From positions 1-64,000 of the forward strand of contig CALSMK010000007.1 in assembly GCA_943787435.1 (NCBI GenBank): a stretch of DNA of 64,000 nt, read 5' to 3'. Both the position numbers and the translations under genes were made by a program. Each line of letters begins with the position of its first letter. Position 1 is the first letter of the stretch. Under the pieces are notes generated by a model. The model was given only the letters and a program-made list of their open reading frames with translations, made no database searches and had not been told where the DNA came from. This DNA comes from an uncultured Flavobacteriales bacterium. Its GTDB lineage: Bacteria; Bacteroidota; Bacteroidia; Flavobacteriales_D; Sanyastnellaceae. Positions 25,841 to 35,611 of this stretch are shown piece by piece.

Positions 25841-27034
25841 CTAATCAGACACAGAATCCAGCGCCTCCAGCAACAAGGCCAAGGCCTGATCCAGCTCTCG
25901 AGGAGATGCATTGAGCGGTGGCGCCAATCGGAAGCCTTGGGGACGGCTGAGAAACCAAAAACAAACCAAGCCTTTGGATCTGGCAGAAGCCACCAGCTTG
26001 GATACACGCTCCGGTCCATCCAAATCCACACCAAGAAAGTGTCCCATGCCACGCACTTCGCACACGGCAGGATGGCCGGTTAAGGCCTGCTTCCAACGTT
26101 CTCCTGTGGCTGTGATTTCAGACCAATCCAACTGCCCCAATTCTTGCAGAAACGCAGCCGAAGCTGCACAGGCCAATGGGTGCCCTCCAAATGTGGTGAT
26201 GTGGCCGAGCTTGGGGCTTTCCCGGAGGGCGATCATTCGTTTTTTGGAAGAAACAAAAGCTCCGATGGGCATTCCTCCACCCAAGGCCTTGCCCAAAACA
26301 AGAATATCGGGCACAACGCCAGTGCGCTGGAACGCGTGCAATGCACCTGTTCTGCCCAATCCGCATTGGATTTCATCCAAAATCAACAAAGCTCCAGTCT
26401 GGCTGCATCGCTCACGCAGTGCAGTGAGGTAGGCCAAAGACAAGGGGCGAATCCCCGCATCGCCTTGGACAGTTTCCACGCAAACTGCAGCCGTTAGGTG
26501 GGTGATCAACGACAAGGCCTCCGTGTCTTCAAATGGCAAATGGTGCACCTGAGGCAACAAAGGCAAAAACGCATTCCGGCGATGGGAGGGTGTGGACAGA
26601 CTCAAAGCCCCAAACGTAGAGCCGTGATACCCTCCCGAGACCCCAAATATTTCTGTTCGGCCTGTTGACCTTCTCGCCAATTTCATCGCCCCTTCGATGG
26701 CCTCTGTTCCGCTGTTCACGAAATAGACGGCATCCAATGGCGTATCGCTTAACCCTTTGAGCAAAAGTGCCGCCGCCCGATCCTGTGGCGCTTGCGCATA
26801 TTCACCATAGACCATGACATGCAAGTGTCGGTCCACTTGGTCGTGAATGGCCTGACGAATGGCCGGGTGGCCATGCCCCAGGGAACTGACCCCAATTCCA
26901 CTCACGAGGTCAAACAATTTTTCGCCAGACTCCGTCTCCAACCAGCACCCTTCAGCCCGGACGATTCTCTCGCCGAGTGGGTGAGGGGTGGTCATCGCCA
27001 ATCCTCGATCGAGAAAATCCTTCGAGTGGCTCAT
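25841..27034 (-). CDS. Class III PLP-dependent aminotransferase (acetylornithine/ornithine aminotransferase-like)
   Basis: 397 residues. PLP-site motifs are VNSGTEAIEGAMKLAR (phosphate cup), GVSGGYHGSTFGALS, ILDEIQCGLGRTG (Asp220 pairs with the PLP nitrogen) and VLGKALGGGMPIGAF (Schiff-base Lys249). The C-terminus FRLAPPLNAS is the usual substrate-arm segment. It is the last gene of the paaZ-headed operon and overlaps the GH92 stop (ATGA). The substrate cannot be fixed from sequence: acetylornithine, ornithine or 4-aminobutyrate-type donors are all possible, and no arginine genes are nearby. Confidence 0.9.
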   Translation of the reverse strand: MSHSKDFLDRGLAMTTPHPLGERIVRAEGCWLETESGEKLFDLVSGIGVSSLGHGHPAIRQAIHDQVDRHLHVMVYGEYAQAPQDRAAALLLKGLSDTPLDAVYFVNSGTEAIEGAMKLARRSTGRTEIFGVSGGYHGSTFGALSLSTPSHRRNAFLPLLPQVHHLPFEDTEALSLITHLTAAVCVETVQGDAGIRPLSLAYLTALRERCSQTGALLILDEIQCGLGRTGALHAFQRTGVVPDILVLGKALGGGMPIGAFVSSKKRMIALRESPKLGHITTFGGHPLACAASAAFLQELGQLDWSEITATGERWKQALTGHPAVCEVRGMGHFLGVDLDGPERVSKLVASARSKGLVCFWFLSRPQGFRLAPPLNASPRELDQALALLLEALDSVSD

Positions 27035-30000
27035 TTCAATGGCTCCAAGTCAAATTCAAATTCATCCGCAAAAACCCATGTTGGATTCATCCGACCCAAG
27101 TGCCAATCTGGAATCTCTCCTCCGTTGAAATGGGCCAATTCCAACTTCACAAAGCGCGCTTCTCGGCTGCCAGAAAAGGAAACCCGCTCAGTCTGTGGTG
27201 TGTAGTCTTCTGGTTCCATGCCGGTGCCCGCTTGACCGAAGGCTTCAAAAGCCTCGCCATCCAACGAAACACTGCAAGTGATTTGACTCGGTGCCCAAAT
27301 CCAAGACTTGACATCTTGCAACACCCCAACGCTCATGCCGTTGACTTGGTAAAGCCCACCCAAGTCTACGGTCACCTCAGCAGGTTGGCCGTAATAGCCC
27401 TGCCAGTCCCCAGTTCTGAAATCAGCACCTTCGCCCCGAATTCCGTCGATCAACGCCCGCTCACCTCCTGCGGCATATTGATTGGCAAATGGGTAGCGCA
27501 CGTCGACCTTGTAATCGGGATTCACCCTGGCGATTCTGCCGGTGACCACAGCACTCTTACCATTCGCCGTCTCTGCGACCATTTGAATCACTTGGGTTCC
27601 ATGCACCAGCACGGGGCCATCCACATTCTCAAAAGGCCGATTGGCCAAGCTTGGCAGGTCATCTCCCATGCGATAGCCCACAGAGGCTCCCTCATGAACA
27701 CAACCAATGGACACCGACAAGCTGTCTCCAGAATAGCTCCTAGGGGCATTGAGGAAAGGCGCAGTCACAAATTCCTCATCCCCAAGCTCCCAATCTGAAA
27801 CTGGCCAGTCTTTCTGTGGGCCTCCCCAACCATCTTCGCCGGCCGGATCATCTTTCAACTCAAAGGACCATGTACCTCCAGCCATCAACTCACTGTGGCT
27901 GACCCAGCTTCGGTTCAATGCCACTCCATCCACACTCCACCCATGGACATAAATGGAGTTAGGAGATTCTCTTTTCGCTGACATCCGCAAAGTCTTGCCA
28001 TTGGACAGGTCCCATTCAAACCCATCAAAGCGTGGCGTGCCAATCACATATTGATCGGAACCAGGGGTGACGGGGTACAGCCCCAAAGCACTCCAGATGT
28101 ACCAACTGCTCATTTGCCCGCAATCCTCATTTCCGCTTAGGCCGTCGGGCTCGGCCGTGTACATCACGTCACAAATGCTGTCTACGAGCATTTGAGTGCG
28201 TTCAGGGTGACCGGCAAACGCCGGCAAATAGGCCATGTGATGAGAAGGCTCATTGCCATGGGCATATTGACCAATCAATCCTGTAATGTCGCTCTGATGA
28301 CGACCAGACATGCGACTGGAGCCGGAGAACATTTCCTTCAACATAGATGCATATCCCTCGGGACCGCCGAGCATCTCCATATGCTTGGACACGTCGTGCG
28401 GCACAAAAAAGTTGTATTGCCACCCATTGGCCTCGGTGTACTCAAAGGTGACTTCAGTGGGGTCAAATGCCTCTCGCCATGCGGCGCCATAGCGAGGCTG
28501 AATGAATTCGTTTTCTGGGTTGAACAGATTCTGCCATCCCTGCGCTCTCTTTCCAAAACGAGCTGCCACGTCAACCCTTCCCATGTCTTCAGCCATGCGT
28601 GCAATGCAAGCATCGTCAAAGGCATATTCCAAGGTCTTGGAGACACTCTCACTTTCTCGTTCCAGAGGCAGATAGCCCAAACTGTCCCAAACGGGTTTGG
28701 ACAATTCATTGGCTGTGGCCGCAGCCACCATGGCTTCCAGCGCCGCATCTGCATCAAAGCCCCTCAAGCCCTTGGCCCAAGCATCTGCAATGACGGGCAC
28801 CGCATGATATCCAATCATGCAACCGGTGTAGTTGCCTGCCAACTCCCACATGGGCAATTGCCCGCCCTCTTCATGCATGGCGATGAAATTCTGAATGAAT
28901 TCCTCTGTTCGTTCAGGCTCCAAAACATTCAAAAGAGGATGGGTGGCGCGGAATGTGTCCCACAATGAAAAGACGGTGTAGCGTGGTGCATCCACCTGCC
29001 CATTGTGCACCGCCAAGTCCGTTCCTCGATAACGTCCATCTGCGTCAGAAGCCAAGTTTGGAACCGTCAAACTGTGGTACAAACTGGTGTAGAAAATGGT
29101 GCGTTCCTCGGGGTCCTTTTCTTGGATTCTGATTCGACCCAAGGCCTGGTCCCAAGCCTGTTCAGCTTTGGCTCTTGCCCCATCAAATCCACCTGCACTT
29201 GGCGCCTCAGAATTCAAATTATTCAAGGCGCCTTCCACGTCAACAAAACTTAAAGCAACACGCGACTCAACAGACCTTACATCCTTAAAAATCAATGAGA
29301 ATATAGGGACAAATGCCATCTCCTGATTCAACAGGCCATCCTCCCCATATTCCGCATTCAATTCAGCCATTTGATCCAACCATTCAAAGGGCTCATCAAA
29401 GCGCATGGCGAAGTAAACATGCTGCTCCTCAGCCCAATTCTTGGACACCCTCAGGCCCACCAACGTGGAATCATCTACCGGGTACATTCCGTAGCTCAAC
29501 ACATCATCTCGGTGCGCCAAATCCACCACAAGCTGAAGGGTGTCCAGATCCTGCAATGTCCATCGGTGCCAGCCCACCCGAGCCCCCGCTGTGACCTCCA
29601 CAGAAATCCCGCTTCGTTCCAATTCACATGAGTAATGTCCGGCATGGGCCTGCTGACTGCCTGGAACAAACCGATCTCGATAACGCTCTTGCCAAGTGGC
29701 TCCAGTGTCCATGGGACCAACAGTAGGCATCAGCAGGACATCTCCATAGTCACTCACTCCCGTGCCCTGAAGGTGGGTATGACTGAACCCGTATACCACA
29801 TCATCCGTGATGTGAAACCCTCCGCATCCATCCCAACCCTCGAGTCGGGTGTCAGGACTCACCTGAACCATTCCAAAAGGGACTGTGGCCCCTGGGAAGG
29901 TGTGCCCATGACCACCCGTCCCAATGAAGGGGTCCACTTGCTGGCACAAACGTGACGGTGGCGCATCGCATCCGATCACGAGCAACATGAAGGGCCACAA

Positions 30001-30048
30001 AGACCATTGAAGCAGGTTGGTGAATCGCGTATTCATGGAGGTCGTCAT
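27031..30048 (-). CDS. GH92 family alpha-mannosidase, lipoprotein
   Basis: 1005 residues. The start ATG at 30048 lies in the ATGA overlap with the upstream gene; the in-frame ATG at 30036 is the alternative. A lipoprotein signal ends in LLVIGC. The N-terminal beta-sandwich has VDPFIGTGGHGHTFPGATVP, GFSHTHLQGTG and SYGMYPVDDS. The catalytic (alpha/alpha)6 domain has the diagnostic HGNEPSHHMAYLPAFAG and GLSGNEDCGQMSSWYIWSAL motifs, which hold the calcium- and acid/base-linked residues of GH92. The extra C-terminal part (about 800-1005) is F5/8-type-like (WIWAPSQITCSVSLDG, ARFVKLELAHFNGG). GH92 enzymes are Ca-dependent exo-alpha-mannosidases acting on glycans outside the cytoplasm. Confidence 0.95.
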   Translation of the reverse strand: MTTSMNTRFTNLLQWSLWPFMLLVIGCDAPPSRLCQQVDPFIGTGGHGHTFPGATVPFGMVQVSPDTRLEGWDGCGGFHITDDVVYGFSHTHLQGTGVSDYGDVLLMPTVGPMDTGATWQERYRDRFVPGSQQAHAGHYSCELERSGISVEVTAGARVGWHRWTLQDLDTLQLVVDLAHRDDVLSYGMYPVDDSTLVGLRVSKNWAEEQHVYFAMRFDEPFEWLDQMAELNAEYGEDGLLNQEMAFVPIFSLIFKDVRSVESRVALSFVDVEGALNNLNSEAPSAGGFDGARAKAEQAWDQALGRIRIQEKDPEERTIFYTSLYHSLTVPNLASDADGRYRGTDLAVHNGQVDAPRYTVFSLWDTFRATHPLLNVLEPERTEEFIQNFIAMHEEGGQLPMWELAGNYTGCMIGYHAVPVIADAWAKGLRGFDADAALEAMVAAATANELSKPVWDSLGYLPLERESESVSKTLEYAFDDACIARMAEDMGRVDVAARFGKRAQGWQNLFNPENEFIQPRYGAAWREAFDPTEVTFEYTEANGWQYNFFVPHDVSKHMEMLGGPEGYASMLKEMFSGSSRMSGRHQSDITGLIGQYAHGNEPSHHMAYLPAFAGHPERTQMLVDSICDVMYTAEPDGLSGNEDCGQMSSWYIWSALGLYPVTPGSDQYVIGTPRFDGFEWDLSNGKTLRMSAKRESPNSIYVHGWSVDGVALNRSWVSHSELMAGGTWSFELKDDPAGEDGWGGPQKDWPVSDWELGDEEFVTAPFLNAPRSYSGDSLSVSIGCVHEGASVGYRMGDDLPSLANRPFENVDGPVLVHGTQVIQMVAETANGKSAVVTGRIARVNPDYKVDVRYPFANQYAAGGERALIDGIRGEGADFRTGDWQGYYGQPAEVTVDLGGLYQVNGMSVGVLQDVKSWIWAPSQITCSVSLDGEAFEAFGQAGTGMEPEDYTPQTERVSFSGSREARFVKLELAHFNGGEIPDWHLGRMNPTWVFADEFEFDLEPLK

Positions 30049-30599
30049 TTCTGTTTGAGGGTCGGCACAGGAGATCCAGGCGGCACAGCCAACCCTCCAG
30101 CAGGGTCTTTGCACACCATGCATTTCATGCGGTCATGGAATCCAAAATGCTGAATGGATGGGGCAGGAGGAGACAAAATGCTATCCAAAGACATCTGCTG
30201 CACCGGAGAAAGAAAGTCCGACAAGAAGGCATTCCTTTCTTGCTTGACCCCCTTGATCTGTTTTTGAAGCGCCCCCACTTGGACCAGCAATTCGGACTCG
30301 TCCATCTCCAACCTCTCGAGAGAATCCACCCGAGCCTTCAACTCATGGCTCTTTTTGGCCGCCATTTCAAAAGTCCCTGTCCAGATTTGCTGCACAGCCG
30401 AAACAGGCTTGAAGCGGTCCACCAACGCGTTCAACATCCTCAATTCAGCGCCATTGAGCTCAGACCTTGATGAATCTGCTGCCACGACCGGCTGGGAAGC
30501 CTGCCCCAGAGCCGAGCCCATCGAAAAAGCCAGACAACAAACCAGCAAGGCCCCTGAGGCCATACGGGTAAAACAAGAACGGGCGGAAACCGAGGTCAT
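30045..30599 (-). CDS. Secreted coiled-coil hypothetical protein
   Basis: 184 residues from 30599 (another Met at 30563). The signal peptide MASGALLVCCLAFSMGSALG, then Q, implies export. The body is helical with a coiled-coil heptad region (KSHELKARVDSLERLEMDES ... VQVGALQKQIKGVKQERNAF) and a short C-terminal tail containing CMVC. I do not recognise a family. A TAATTTG motif (30608-30614, minus strand) 9 nt before the first ATG could be a separate promoter, since 94 nt separate it from the upstream S41-like gene. It is translationally coupled to the GH92 gene by ATGA. Confidence 0.65.
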   Translation of the reverse strand: MTSVSARSCFTRMASGALLVCCLAFSMGSALGQASQPVVAADSSRSELNGAELRMLNALVDRFKPVSAVQQIWTGTFEMAAKKSHELKARVDSLERLEMDESELLVQVGALQKQIKGVKQERNAFLSDFLSPVQQMSLDSILSPPAPSIQHFGFHDRMKCMVCKDPAGGLAVPPGSPVPTLKQK

Positions 30600-30693
30600 T
30601 CAGGGCACAAATTACCGCCTTGGCTTGAGGTCCCCAGAAAGCATCCAATGAACGGCCTCGTTCCATGGTGACGACGACGTCAAACACCGACCA

Positions 30694-31776
30694 CTAACGT
30701 CCAGTCCATAGCTGCTCTCCCTGCACACCCTCTATGCGCGCTTGCCTGGTCGGCACCTCCACCACCAAACCAGACCCGGATAGCTTTCGGGGCACAGGCG
30801 AACCTGAGCAGCCACCGGGGAATCCAAGAGGGGCACACCCAAACAGTTTACCGCGCCCCGAAACCACCAATGCATCCGCCAAAAGAAGCGAAGCACTAAA
30901 ACTCAACCCATCGACCATCACGGACAAGGGAACGCGGACAGTGCGCTTTGACCGAACCAATGACCCATCCTCGACTGGCTCAAAAGGCGCCTCATGCCCC
31001 CAGTGCCTCTCCGTCTCCAAAGGCCATTCCTCATTGGATAAAAACAAACCAAGCACAGAATGCCTGCGAGAACGGTACCCGCCAGTATTGCCTCTTAAAT
31101 CCAGCATCACAGGCACATTGGCTCGACGGATTTTCCGGCGGATGCGTCTGAATTCCCGACCAAAAACTGAGGCGGAATTCGCGCCAAACGAAGGGATCAC
31201 CCAGCGAACAAAAGCCCCGTGATCCTCCAGCCGCATTCCCAACAACGAAGACGCCTTCTTTGGCGCATGGCGCAACGCAGCAGCTATCGAGTCCGTCAAA
31301 AACTGGCCTGAACCAAGGACCCCAACCCAAGGCCAAGTCCGTTTGAGCCACTCAGACCTGGCGCTCTCCGGCAAGGCCACACTGGGACCAAACCCAGACC
31401 AGACCTCACCAGTGAGGAGTTCGCCTGCAGCAGGAGAGGGGGCTTGGAGCCTGAGGGGCGTTAACAGATCAAACCTGACCCTCAAATGGGCATCCCTCAA
31501 AGACCTCACCCAAGCATGCACTGCAAGCGCCCAATCCACTTCACTGACCCGCGCTGTATCCACAGCCAAGTTCATTAACGCATGCCTCGACGTCAACCGC
31601 CCTAAACGCTGACCGTCCTGAGCGAGCACGGGCTCAACCCAACTGTCCAAGTCTGCAATGTCCATCCTTCGCTCTTCCAAGGACACGGGATCCCATTGCC
31701 CAAAGCCCATTTGGAAGCAAAAAAGAGAAATGACCATCAACAGCCATCGAAGAGCGGAAGGAAACAAAAGCATCAA
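30694..31776 (-). CDS. Secreted S41 peptidase-like (tail-specific protease fold) protein
   Basis: 360 residues, starting in an ATGA overlap with paaZ. The signal peptide is LRWLLMVISLFCFQMGFG, then Q. An N-terminal helical part (RHALMNLAVDTARVSEVDW, AHLRVRFD) is followed by an S41-type core: VPVMLDLRGNTGGYRSRR and the nucleophile region MVDGLSFSASLLLADALV, where the second Ser of SFSAS is the candidate catalytic residue. GKLFGCAPLGFPGG follows. The PDZ domain usual in CtpA-like members is not evident, so this is closer to the short secreted S41 subgroup of Bacteroidota. The substrate is unknown. Confidence 0.8.
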   Translation of the reverse strand: MMLLFPSALRWLLMVISLFCFQMGFGQWDPVSLEERRMDIADLDSWVEPVLAQDGQRLGRLTSRHALMNLAVDTARVSEVDWALAVHAWVRSLRDAHLRVRFDLLTPLRLQAPSPAAGELLTGEVWSGFGPSVALPESARSEWLKRTWPWVGVLGSGQFLTDSIAAALRHAPKKASSLLGMRLEDHGAFVRWVIPSFGANSASVFGREFRRIRRKIRRANVPVMLDLRGNTGGYRSRRHSVLGLFLSNEEWPLETERHWGHEAPFEPVEDGSLVRSKRTVRVPLSVMVDGLSFSASLLLADALVVSGRGKLFGCAPLGFPGGCSGSPVPRKLSGSGLVVEVPTRQARIEGVQGEQLWTGR

Positions 31777-33848
31777 AGCGTGGAAACGTCCGGCCCTTGC
31801 GATTGTGGCTGCTCCTTGTTTTTCACCATCGTCAAAATGGTTGCAATGGCCACTGTTTCGCCAGTTTCATCGGTGACATCCACCTTGAACTTGACAATCC
31901 CTTTCAAAATGTCATCCTCACCCTTCCATTCCTGTTGAATTCGCTCCTCAACTGTGAGCTTCACTCCAATGGTCATTCCTGGGTATACCGGCTTGGTGAA
32001 TCGACAAGACTCCAAACCGTAATTCAGCAAAACAGGGCCTTTGTGAGGAGACACAAACATTCCCGCAGCCTTTGACAAAACCCAATACCCGTGGGCCACG
32101 CGCTGCTCGAAAATGGTGCCTTCCAGCGACGTTTCATCTACGTGGGCATAAAAGTGATCCCCACTCACATTGGCGAAATTCACAATGTCCGCCTCGGTCA
32201 CGGTGTGCCGATGGGTGCTGTATGTCATGCCCACAGACAACTCCTCAAAATGAAGACGGAAGGGGTGCACAAGAGACTCTGGACGCGCCGCTCCGGGCTG
32301 ATGACGAGACGTAATCGCCGTGATTGTATCCGGATGCCCTTGAATGGCCGTTCTCTGCAAATAGTGCCCCAACCCCCGAAGGCCTCCCATTTCTTCACCA
32401 CCGCCAGCTCGGCCCGGTCCACCGTGAACCAGCTGCGGCATGGGGCTTCCATGACCGGTGCTTTCTTTGGCACAGTCTGCATCCAAAACCAAGATTCGAC
32501 CATGGTGCGTTGCCGCCTCCACAACAAACTCCCGAGCCACCGCCTTGTCTGCTGTAACAATACTACAACAAAGAGATCCTTTTCCCTTGTGAACCAACTC
32601 GATAGCATCGGATAAATTGCGGTAAGGAAGGAGGCTTGAAACGGGGCCAAACGGCTCAACTTCGTGGACCAATTTGGCTTGCAAAGGCGAACTGTGGGTC
32701 AACAACCTCGGACCATAAAACGCCCCATCCTCAGCATTGGCCCCAATCAAATCAGGCCGATCCAAAGCAAACATCGTTTCGGTCTCTGTCATCAGTTTCG
32801 CGACCGCAGACTCCACTTCAGCCCTTTGGGACAAACCTGCCAGGGCTCCCATTCGAACGGCTTCATTGGCAGGATCACCCATTTGAACCCGCTCCAATTG
32901 TGACTTCAATGCATCTCGCACAGCCTCCAGATGCGCCTCTGGAACCATGGCCCGGCGCACTGCAGTGCAACGCTGACCGCATTTGATGGTGAATTCACGC
33001 CTAAGCTCTTTGATGAACAGATCAAACTCTGCCGTCCCCGGGGCGGCATCTGGCCCCAGAACCATGCTGTTCAATGAGTCTGCCTCCAAGTTGAAGGGGA
33101 CATTCTCACTCTGAATCTTCGGGTGGGCTTTGAGCATGCTGCCCGTTTCTGCAGAGCCCGTAAATGTGACCACATCTTGAAAGCCGACATGGTCCAATAG
33201 GTCTCGCGCACCTCCACAGACCAACTGCAGCGCACCTTCGGGCAGAATACCCGAAGCTTCAATCTCCTTCACCATCGCATGGGCGACATAAGAAGTGAGC
33301 GTTGCAGGCTTCACTATGGCAGGCACACCAGCCAGCAAATTCACACTGACCTTTTCCAGCATCCCCCAAATGGGAAAGTTGTAGGCATTAATATGTATAG
33401 CGACACCCCGTTTGGGAACGCCGATGTGATGACCAATGAAGGACCCTCCTTTGGAAAGGAGAGCAGGATCACCATCCACCAAGTAGGGGAGGTCTGGCAA
33501 TTGCTTCCGCAGGCTGGCATAAGCGAACATCGTTCCTATGCCCCCTTCAATGTCAATCCACGAATCTGAGCGGGTTGCTCCCGTATGCGCACTCCATACA
33601 TAGAACTTCTCCTTGTTGGCCATCAAGTGGAGGGCCAATGTCTTGAGCATCATGCCCCGCTCCTGGAAGGTCATCTTCCGGAGGTGCGCTCCTCCGACTT
33701 GTCTTCCATAACGACAGGCAGCATCAAGGTCAACATTAGACGCATCCACTGCGGCAACGGGTCTTCCGTGCACAGCGTCGAGGAGGGGAGAGGGGTTGGG
33801 ACCAGCAGGAGACCATTGCCCTTGAATGAAATTATCGAGTACCAGCAT
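31773..33848 (-). CDS. paaZ: PaaZ: bifunctional oxepin-CoA hydrolase / 3-oxo-5,6-dehydrosuberyl-CoA semialdehyde dehydrogenase
   Basis: 691 residues from the ATG at 33848, which aligns with the family N-terminus (LDNFIQGQW ... MTFQERGMMLKTLALHL); a GTG nine bases upstream is also in frame. The N-terminal aldehyde dehydrogenase has NAYNFPIWGMLEKV, FTGSAETG, the general base Glu255 in NLEADSLN and the nucleophile Cys294 in KCGQRCTAVRR, matching E256/C295 of the E. coli enzyme. The C-terminal MaoC-like hydratase has FANVSGDHFYAHVDE with its Asp/His pair. PaaZ opens the oxepin ring and oxidises the aldehyde in phenylacetate catabolism. It heads a minus-strand operon whose other members are unrelated to this pathway. 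Confidence 0.95.
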   Translation of the reverse strand: MLVLDNFIQGQWSPAGPNPSPLLDAVHGRPVAAVDASNVDLDAACRYGRQVGGAHLRKMTFQERGMMLKTLALHLMANKEKFYVWSAHTGATRSDSWIDIEGGIGTMFAYASLRKQLPDLPYLVDGDPALLSKGGSFIGHHIGVPKRGVAIHINAYNFPIWGMLEKVSVNLLAGVPAIVKPATLTSYVAHAMVKEIEASGILPEGALQLVCGGARDLLDHVGFQDVVTFTGSAETGSMLKAHPKIQSENVPFNLEADSLNSMVLGPDAAPGTAEFDLFIKELRREFTIKCGQRCTAVRRAMVPEAHLEAVRDALKSQLERVQMGDPANEAVRMGALAGLSQRAEVESAVAKLMTETETMFALDRPDLIGANAEDGAFYGPRLLTHSSPLQAKLVHEVEPFGPVSSLLPYRNLSDAIELVHKGKGSLCCSIVTADKAVAREFVVEAATHHGRILVLDADCAKESTGHGSPMPQLVHGGPGRAGGGEEMGGLRGLGHYLQRTAIQGHPDTITAITSRHQPGAARPESLVHPFRLHFEELSVGMTYSTHRHTVTEADIVNFANVSGDHFYAHVDETSLEGTIFEQRVAHGYWVLSKAAGMFVSPHKGPVLLNYGLESCRFTKPVYPGMTIGVKLTVEERIQQEWKGEDDILKGIVKFKVDVTDETGETVAIATILTMVKNKEQPQSQGPDVSTL

Positions 33849-33989
33849 GTGAATCACAAAGAAAAGGACTCAATTGATGAAGAAATCCTTAATTCGTCGA
33901 CAGAATCCTTTCGTATGGCGGGAATTTCCGCTATATTGGAGAAGAATTGTATCGCCTCCTCTAGTCTTTGAATCACTAACACCCTGAAC

Positions 33990-34958
33990 ATGAAGAACTT
34001 GTTCGCACTCTCTGCCGCTGTGCTTTTCGGCTTTTCCGCCGCCGCCAGCAACGTCCAGCTTGTAGTCCAAGCTGTCGACAACGGTGATGCCGTACCTGGC
34101 AACACTTACCGCGTTTACGCTGAGCTGCCCTCAAACCAGCACAGCCTCCATGCCATCTTCGCCGATGGTGAACACATGCTGAATGTGACCTCCACAGGAA
34201 CGTTCTATCAGAACCAACTCGGTGGCGCCACCAGCTATGACATCAACAACGCCATCATCGGAATGGATGAAACCCTGGCTTATGACAGCTGGGTAACTGT
34301 TGGCGCTGACAACAACAACAACAACAGCCTTTGGAACATCGGCATTGATTTTGCCGAGTTCAACTCAGGTGGTGCCATCGAAGTGGTGGACGGAGCTTGG
34401 TTCGTCGTTCCTACAGACGTTCGTGCTGCAGCTGATGCCCGCAACCTCGTTTTGTTGATGCAAATCACCACTGACGGAACGGCCACTGGCACACTGAACA
34501 TGCAAGGATGGACTCCAAACGGTGAAACATGGCGTGATTACGACATGACCTTCACAACGGAGAACGCCGAAGTGTTCGGATGTACTGACACCCAGGCCAG
34601 CAACTTCAATGTTGAAGCCACCTACGACAACGGAGCTTGCGAGTTCGCAAATGACAACGGCGCCATTGCTGACCTCTTCGATCTCGAAGACAGCAACTGG
34701 AACGTTTTCCCGAACCCCGTTTTTGAAGGACACTTCAGCATTCAGTTCGACAAGGAAGTCAACCTTGGTTCTGAGAACATCATCGTCGAAGTTCTGGACA
34801 TGTCTGGTAAAGCAGCCATCTCTCAGGAAATGACTTCAGGTGACGTCATCGGAGGCAACCGCATCATGGTCAAGCACAGCCTCGCTGCTGGAGCCTACAC
34901 CTTGAGCGTGACCCACAAGGACTTCTCCGCTGCACAAAACTTGATTGTGAAGAAGTAA
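33990..34958 (+). CDS. Secreted protein with TYRVY/YDSWVTIG domain and T9SS sorting domain
   Basis: 322 residues. A signal peptide (MKNLFALSAAVLFGFSAAAS) is followed by one copy of the unnamed domain found in the two giant genes: NTYRVYAELPSNQHSLHAIF, TSTGTFYQNQLGGATS, LAYDSWVTVGADNN, VVDGAWFVVPTD and LVLLMQITTDGTATGTLNMQ. A single GCTDTQASNFNVEATYDNGA motif and a type A T9SS sorting domain (NVFPNPVFEGHFSIQF ... GAYTLSVTHKDFSAAQNLIV) follow. It is the shortest member of the group and shows the domain outside a repeat array. It is probably surface-exposed or released; no enzymatic motif is visible. It is monocistronic with its own terminator. Confidence 0.9.
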   Translation: MKNLFALSAAVLFGFSAAASNVQLVVQAVDNGDAVPGNTYRVYAELPSNQHSLHAIFADGEHMLNVTSTGTFYQNQLGGATSYDINNAIIGMDETLAYDSWVTVGADNNNNNSLWNIGIDFAEFNSGGAIEVVDGAWFVVPTDVRAAADARNLVLLMQITTDGTATGTLNMQGWTPNGETWRDYDMTFTTENAEVFGCTDTQASNFNVEATYDNGACEFANDNGAIADLFDLEDSNWNVFPNPVFEGHFSIQFDKEVNLGSENIIVEVLDMSGKAAISQEMTSGDVIGGNRIMVKHSLAAGAYTLSVTHKDFSAAQNLIVKK

Positions 34959-34981
34959 GATTCTCACGATCTCAAATCAAG

Positions 34982-35014
34982 AAAGCCGACCCGTTTTGGG
35001 TCGGCTTTTCTTTT
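34982..35014 (+). terminator. Rho-independent terminator
   Basis: AAAGCCGACCC (34982-34992) pairs with GGGTCGGCTTT (34998-35008) around GTTTT and is followed by a T-rich run (TTTTCTTTT). It ends the T9SS-protein gene that stops at 34958. Confidence 0.92.
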
Positions 35015-35026
35015 GCCCCAACTTTC

Positions 35027-35036
35027 TACATTATGT
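35027..35036. repeat. TACATTATGT flanking repeat, left copy
   Basis: TACATTATGTTAAAACAGA here aligns with TACATTATGTAAAATAGA at 35614, with one gap and one mismatch. The core ACAT-T-ATGT is itself palindromic. The copies are 587 bp apart and bracket the gene-free region. Confidence 0.6.
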
Positions 35037-35611
35037 TAAAACAGAAGGAAGAGGTGGAATCTGCCTGACCATCGGACCGACGGTCCATGGACCAGAGGGG
35101 TAAGCATGGACCTCTGCAACCTACCCAAGACGCGCACCCACCTGAGTTCATAAGGATCATTCGCCGTTCTGCAGCCGCTCAAGGAGAGAGCATGTCTACG
35201 AGCGTCTGATCAAACGCCATCTGATGCACCGCTGGCAGCCTTGGCCCATTTTTTTTGCGAATTTGAACGCGTCTTGACCATACCCGTGAATTCGAAAAAA
35301 TCTGACAACCGCATTCGGGGCCTCTTAATCGCCAAGCCAATTGAAACGCGTGATCATCATAGCGTCCTGTAGTTTGAAGGAGATTCCACGTATATGACTG
35401 GATACCGTCCAACAATCCGAATCCAACCATCAGAGTCCAGCCATCAGACTTGACAGAAACCTGACGAGTGCACTTTCCTCAACCCAGTAGATCCACATTC
35501 AAAAGGTGAACTGCCACAAACATGATTCTACGGCCAAGAGCTCTTGCCAAAGCCAGGCATAAATGGTCATGAAGCCATTCCATTCAGAATTCACCCCCTA
35601 GTGAATGATAA

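Noticed and set aside
35179-35430. 83-codon minus-strand open frame in the gene-free block
   Set aside because: No family features, no promoter box or partner gene; kept only as a possible relic in the region description.
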